Positions 60,810-64,000 of a stretch of 64,000 bases of DNA are shown piece after piece. The stretch's first letter is position 1. Each line of letters opens with the position of its first letter. The notes below the pieces were generated by a model. That model was given only the letters and a program-made list of their open reading frames with translations. It was not told the DNA's origin and ran no database searches. This DNA comes from Sphingobium sp. WTD-1. GTDB lineage: Bacteria; Pseudomonadota; Alphaproteobacteria; Sphingomonadales; Sphingomonadaceae. The stretch lies in contig NZ_CP119127.1 in the NCBI RefSeq assembly GCF_030128825.1, positions 124,001 through 188,000 on the forward strand, in the 5' to 3' direction. Position numbers and translations under genes: made by a program.

Positions 60810-61922
60810 TCAGACGCGCATCGGCATCAGCACATAGAGCGCCGGGCTGCGATCATTTTCGCGGATCAGCGTCGGTGCAGCCGCGTCGGCTAGGTGCAGT
60901 TCGACGATGTCGGTGTCGATCTGGCCAAGGATGTCGAGCAGATAACGCGCGTTGAAACCGATATCGAAGCCTTCGCCCTGGAACGCGCCGGGCACTTCTT
61001 CGGCCGCCGTGCCATTTTCCGGGCTGGTGACCGACAGGGTGATCTTGTCCTTGTCGAGGCTCATCTTGACCGCGCGGGTCTTTTCGGTGGCGATGGTCGC
61101 AACGCGGTCCACGCCTTCCTCGAAGCTGCGCGGATCGATCTTGAGCAGCTTGTCGTTCGCGGTCGGAATGACGCGGCTATAATCGGGGAAGGTGCCGTCG
61201 ATCAGCTTGCTGGTCAGGATCGCGCTGCCCAGGCCAAAGCGGATCTTGCTGGCCGACAGGCTGACCTGCACCGAACCCTCGACTTCGTCGAGCAGCTTGC
61301 GCAGTTCGGCGATGCACTTGCGGGGGATGATGATGCCCGGCATGCCATCGGCGCCGTCGGGACGCGGCACGGTGACGCGGGCCAGACGGTGACCGTCGGT
61401 CGCGGCGGCCTTGAGCACCGGCGAACCTTCGTCCGAGACGTGGAAATAGATGCCGTTCAGATAATAGCGCGTCTCTTCGGTCGAGATGGCGAAGCGCGTC
61501 TTGTCGATGATCTGCTTGAGCGTTTCGGCCGGCAGTTCGAAGCTGGTCGGCAGGTCGCCCTCGGCAATCACCGGGAAATCGTCACGCGGCAGGGTCGACA
61601 GGTTGAAGCGGGCGCGGCCGGCCTGGATCAGCATCTTGCCGTCGGCCGCCTGCAGCGACACCTGGCTGCCTTCGGGCAGCTTGCGGGCGATGTCGAACAG
61701 CGTGTGGGCGGAAATGGTGGTGGCGCCGGCCTGTTCGACCTGGGCCGACACGCTTTCCACGACCTGCAGGTCGAGATCGGTCGCCATCAGCTTGATCGCG
61801 CCATCCGCCGATGCCTCGATCAGCACGTTGGACAGGATCGGAATCGTGTTGCGCCGCTCGACCACCGACTGGACGTGGCTGAGGCTCTTGAGGAGCGTTG
61901 CGCGTTCGATGGTGGCCTTCAT
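60810..61922 (-). CDS. dnaN: DNA polymerase III beta subunit (sliding clamp)
   Basis: Ring-shaped processivity clamp of 370 residues. N-terminus MKATIERATLLKSLSHVQSV, three clamp domains, and the typical C-terminal end ALYVLMPMRV. Standard length. Here dnaN stands apart from dnaA and recF. ATG 61922 follows ACAGGGAC. Confidence 0.96.
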   Translation of the reverse strand: MKATIERATLLKSLSHVQSVVERRNTIPILSNVLIEASADGAIKLMATDLDLQVVESVSAQVEQAGATTISAHTLFDIARKLPEGSQVSLQAADGKMLIQAGRARFNLSTLPRDDFPVIAEGDLPTSFELPAETLKQIIDKTRFAISTEETRYYLNGIYFHVSDEGSPVLKAAATDGHRLARVTVPRPDGADGMPGIIIPRKCIAELRKLLDEVEGSVQVSLSASKIRFGLGSAILTSKLIDGTFPDYSRVIPTANDKLLKIDPRSFEEGVDRVATIATEKTRAVKMSLDKDKITLSVTSPENGTAAEEVPGAFQGEGFDIGFNARYLLDILGQIDTDIVELHLADAAAPTLIRENDRSPALYVLMPMRV

Positions 61923-62093
61923 GTCCCTGTTCTGTCCGTTCTTTTTGCGTCGATGGCGAGGATTCGGTCGAATCCCGGCGGCAATGATGGATGGTCCTTC
62001 ATAACCGCTATGTCAGCGGCGGCAAGCACCTCGACGCGCTTTCGAAACGAAGCCGGGCTTGCAAATGACGATGGCTTGCGCTTTGCCCGGACC

Positions 62094-62597
62094 ATGCGCC
62101 GCCTGCCCGCCCTGCTGATCCCGCTCGTCATCCTCGCCAGTCCGGCCATGGCGCGCGATTCGCTCGGCATTTTCGAAAGCTGGGGGGCGTTTCGCGATCC
62201 CGGCGCCGGCCAGAACGGCCCGCGCTGCTACGCCATCGCCATGCCGGTGCCGCGCCGCGCAAGCGATGCGCCCAAGGGTTTTGCCGCCGTCGGCACCTGG
62301 CCGCGCCAGCATGTCCGCGGCCAGGTCCATTTCCGCCTCAGCCGGCCGCGCGCCACCAATGCGCGGGTTTCTCTCAGCGTCGGCGACCGCCGTTTCGCCC
62401 TGGTTGCGGGCCAGGCCGATGCCTGGGCCGCCAATCCGCAGGACGATGCCGCGATCATCGCCGCGATGCGCTCCGCCAGCAGCATGAGCGTCCAATCGAC
62501 ATCGGCCAAGGGCGGCGCCTTTGCCGACAGCTATGCGCTGCGCGGCGCGGCCACGGCGATCGACGCGGCAGCGCTGGGGTGCGCCCGTTTACGCTGA
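62094..62597 (+). CDS. Invasion-associated locus B (IalB)-like exported protein
   Basis: Protein of 167 residues with a signal peptide (MRRLPALLIPLVILASPAMA). The mature part (LGIFESWGAFRDPGAGQNGP, RCYAIAMPVPR, WAANPQDDAAIIAAMRSA) follows the pattern of IalB-like periplasmic proteins, including a Cys pair (RCYAI and ALGCARLR). The name comes from Bartonella; in free-living bacteria the role is unknown. Divergent from dnaN. Confidence 0.75.
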   Translation: MRRLPALLIPLVILASPAMARDSLGIFESWGAFRDPGAGQNGPRCYAIAMPVPRRASDAPKGFAAVGTWPRQHVRGQVHFRLSRPRATNARVSLSVGDRRFALVAGQADAWAANPQDDAAIIAAMRSASSMSVQSTSAKGGAFADSYALRGAATAIDAAALGCARLR

Positions 62598-62633
62598 TTG
62601 CAACGCCACTTTAAAAATCCGGCAAAATCGACT

Positions 62634-63905
62634 ATGTGCGCGGCCATGCATTCCGCCGCCAATCCCATCATGCCGATTCCCGGCCTTATCGACCCTGTGC
62701 CCGTGCCCCGCGCGGTGACGCCCCGTGAGGACGGGCGCGTCGACATGCTGGGCCTGACCCGCGCCCAGATGAAGGGCGTGCTGGAAGAAGCCGGACTCGA
62801 CCAGAAGGCCGCCAAGCTGCGGTCCAAGCAGCTGTTTCATTGGCTCTATCATCGCGGCGAGACCGATTTCGAGAAGATGACCGACCTGGCCAAGCCGATG
62901 CGGCTGTGGATGGCGGAACGCTTCATCGTCGGCCGGCCGCAGGTGGTGGAAGCGCAGGTGTCGAACGACGGCACCCGCAAATGGCTGCTCCGTTCGGACG
63001 ATGGCCAGGATTATGAAATGGTCTTCATCCCCGATGCGGATCGCGGCACCTTGTGCGTGTCGAGCCAGGTCGGCTGCACGCTCAATTGCAGCTTCTGCCA
63101 CACCGGCACGATGCGACTGGTGCGCAACCTGACGCCGGGCGAGATCGTGGGCCAGGTCATGCTGGCGCGCGACGCGTTGGGCGAATGGCCCAAGGGCAGC
63201 ATGGCCAGCGCCAATGACGACGAAACGGACGAGGATTCGCAATATACCGCGGACGGCCGCATGCTCACCAACATCGTGATGATGGGCATGGGCGAGCCGC
63301 TCTATAATTTCGACCATGTCCGCGACGCGCTCAAGCTGGTGATGGACGGCGATGGCCTGGCCCTGTCGAAGCGGCGCATCACCCTGTCGACCAGCGGCGT
63401 CGTGCCGATGATGGCGCGCGCGGCCGAGGAAATCGGCGTGAACCTGGCGGTCTCGCTCCATGCCGTGACCAAGGAAGTGCGCGACGAGCTGGTGCCGCTC
63501 AACCGCAAATATGGCATCGAGGAACTGCTTCAGGCCTGTGCCGATTATCCCAAGGCGAACAATGCCCGGCGCATCACGTTCGAATATGTGATGATCAAGG
63601 ACAAGAATGACAGCGATGCCGACGCGCATGAGCTGGTCCGCCTGATCCGCAAGTACAAGCTGCCGGCCAAGGTCAACCTGATCCCGTTCAACCCCTGGCC
63701 GGGCACCGACTATGAATGTTCGAGCCCGGAACGGATCCGCGCGTTCAGCACGATCGTGTTCGAGGGCGGCATTTCCGCGCCGGTGCGCACGCCGCGCGGC
63801 CGCGACATCATGGCGGCCTGTGGCCAGCTCAAGTCGGCGAGCGAGAAGAAGAGCAAGGCGGAACTGAAGCGCCTGGCAGAAGAGAAGCAAGCCGCGCTCG
63901 GATAA
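62634..63905 (+). CDS. rlmN: Dual-specificity 23S rRNA/tRNA C2-methyltransferase RlmN
   Basis: Radical SAM enzyme that methylates A2503 of 23S rRNA and A37 of some tRNAs. The radical SAM motif CTLNCSFC uses Cys148, 152 and 155. The two catalytic Cys are in the N-terminal/middle core and in the C-terminal [19 protein letters not shown] is a family signature. About 423 residues from ATG 62634; ATG 62646 or 62670 are possible. A terminator follows. Confidence 0.95.
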   Translation: MCAAMHSAANPIMPIPGLIDPVPVPRAVTPREDGRVDMLGLTRAQMKGVLEEAGLDQKAAKLRSKQLFHWLYHRGETDFEKMTDLAKPMRLWMAERFIVGRPQVVEAQVSNDGTRKWLLRSDDGQDYEMVFIPDADRGTLCVSSQVGCTLNCSFCHTGTMRLVRNLTPGEIVGQVMLARDALGEWPKGSMASANDDETDEDSQYTADGRMLTNIVMMGMGEPLYNFDHVRDALKLVMDGDGLALSKRRITLSTSGVVPMMARAAEEIGVNLAVSLHAVTKEVRDELVPLNRKYGIEELLQACADYPKANNARRITFEYVMIKDKNDSDADAHELVRLIRKYKLPAKVNLIPFNPWPGTDYECSSPERIRAFSTIVFEGGISAPVRTPRGRDIMAACGQLKSASEKKSKAELKRLAEEKQAALG

Positions 63906-63943
63906 TCCGGGGACGACTGGCTGCGCGCATGCCGCGCGACGAC

Positions 63944-63976
63944 AAGCCCCGCCCGAACCGGCGGGGCTTTTCTTTT
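63944..63976 (+). terminator. Intrinsic terminator after rlmN
   Basis: A perfect 10-bp stem AAGCCCCGCC with its complement, a 6-base loop, then TTCTTTT. Confidence 0.9.
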
Positions 63977-63988
63977 GGGGGAATGAGG

Positions 63989-64000
63989 ATGACCGATGAC
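63989..64000 (+). CDS. Possible start of the next gene, cut by the window end
   Basis: ATG ACC GAT GAC preceded by GGGGGAATGAGG. Only four codons are visible, so nothing can be said of the product. Confidence 0.25.

Noticed and set aside
61929..61941. GTTC-N5-GTTC before dnaN, resembling a LexA box
   Set aside because: The spacer is five bases rather than seven, so it does not fit the alphaproteobacterial LexA operator.

Overview
The window reads as chromosomal DNA of an alphaproteobacterium of the Sphingomonadaceae (Sphingobium/Sphingomonas-like). The support is high GC, the gene block rpmF-plsX-fabH-ihfA-merR, a class I lysyl-tRNA synthetase, several TonB-dependent receptors, RcnB-type and DUF3617 envelope proteins, and an exact alphaproteobacterial LexA box (GTTC-N7-GTTC). 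No rRNA, tRNA, CRISPR array, integrase or transposase was recognised. About 60 protein genes are supported. Most are ordinary housekeeping or envelope genes.

Layout. 1-3.1 kb: heme oxygenase and bacteriophytochrome kinase operon. 3.3-5.7 kb: two secreted RcnB-like proteins flanking a 2OG-Fe(II) oxygenase. 5.9-12 kb: lysK, a PilZ protein, a DinG-like Fe-S helicase, SixA and an acetyltransferase. 12-15 kb: merR-ihfA-fabH-plsX-rpmF, including rpmF at 14875-15054. 15.2-21.9 kb: MAPEG protein, glyoxalase-type hydrolase, Rrf2 regulator, ridA-yffB-glpQ-like operon, an acidic protein behind a general-stress (EcfG) promoter, truncated hemoglobin and a nuclease around an FNR box, and small envelope proteins. 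22-25.7 kb: nrdA, a small AT-rich orphan gene and nrdB, with paired NrdR boxes upstream. 26-41 kb: acyltransferase, class I fumarase, two TonB receptors, DMT transporter, a soluble chemoreceptor, a DUF2235 hydrolase, MarC and HPP membrane proteins. 41-43.2 kb: three DUF3617-type lipoproteins with an HNH gene among them. 43.3-44.9 kb: an SOS-box-controlled LysM-nuclease and overlapping immunity gene. 45-64 kb: uvrB, peptidases, nucleoside hydrolase, L,D-transpeptidase, a secreted methyltransferase, a large TonB receptor with a glycine-rich insert, a GGDEF/EAL/PilZ protein, dnaN, an IalB-like protein and rlmN.

Most notable locus: at 43366-44861 an exact LexA operator sits directly upstream of a gene encoding a LysM domain fused to a DNA/RNA non-specific endonuclease of the YeeF toxin type. 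A YezG-like immunity gene overlaps its 3' end by 11 bases. A run of 12 G lies between promoter and start codon. This organisation (SOS control, nuclease, coupled immunity) is that of nuclease colicins, but in an alphaproteobacterium and with a different protein architecture. The locus is poorer in GC than its neighbours. The function is inferred, not shown.

Regulatory sites supported by sequence: a LexA box, two FNR-type boxes, paired NrdR boxes, an EcfG promoter, a sigma70 promoter overlapped by a palindrome before a TonB receptor, and several intrinsic terminators.
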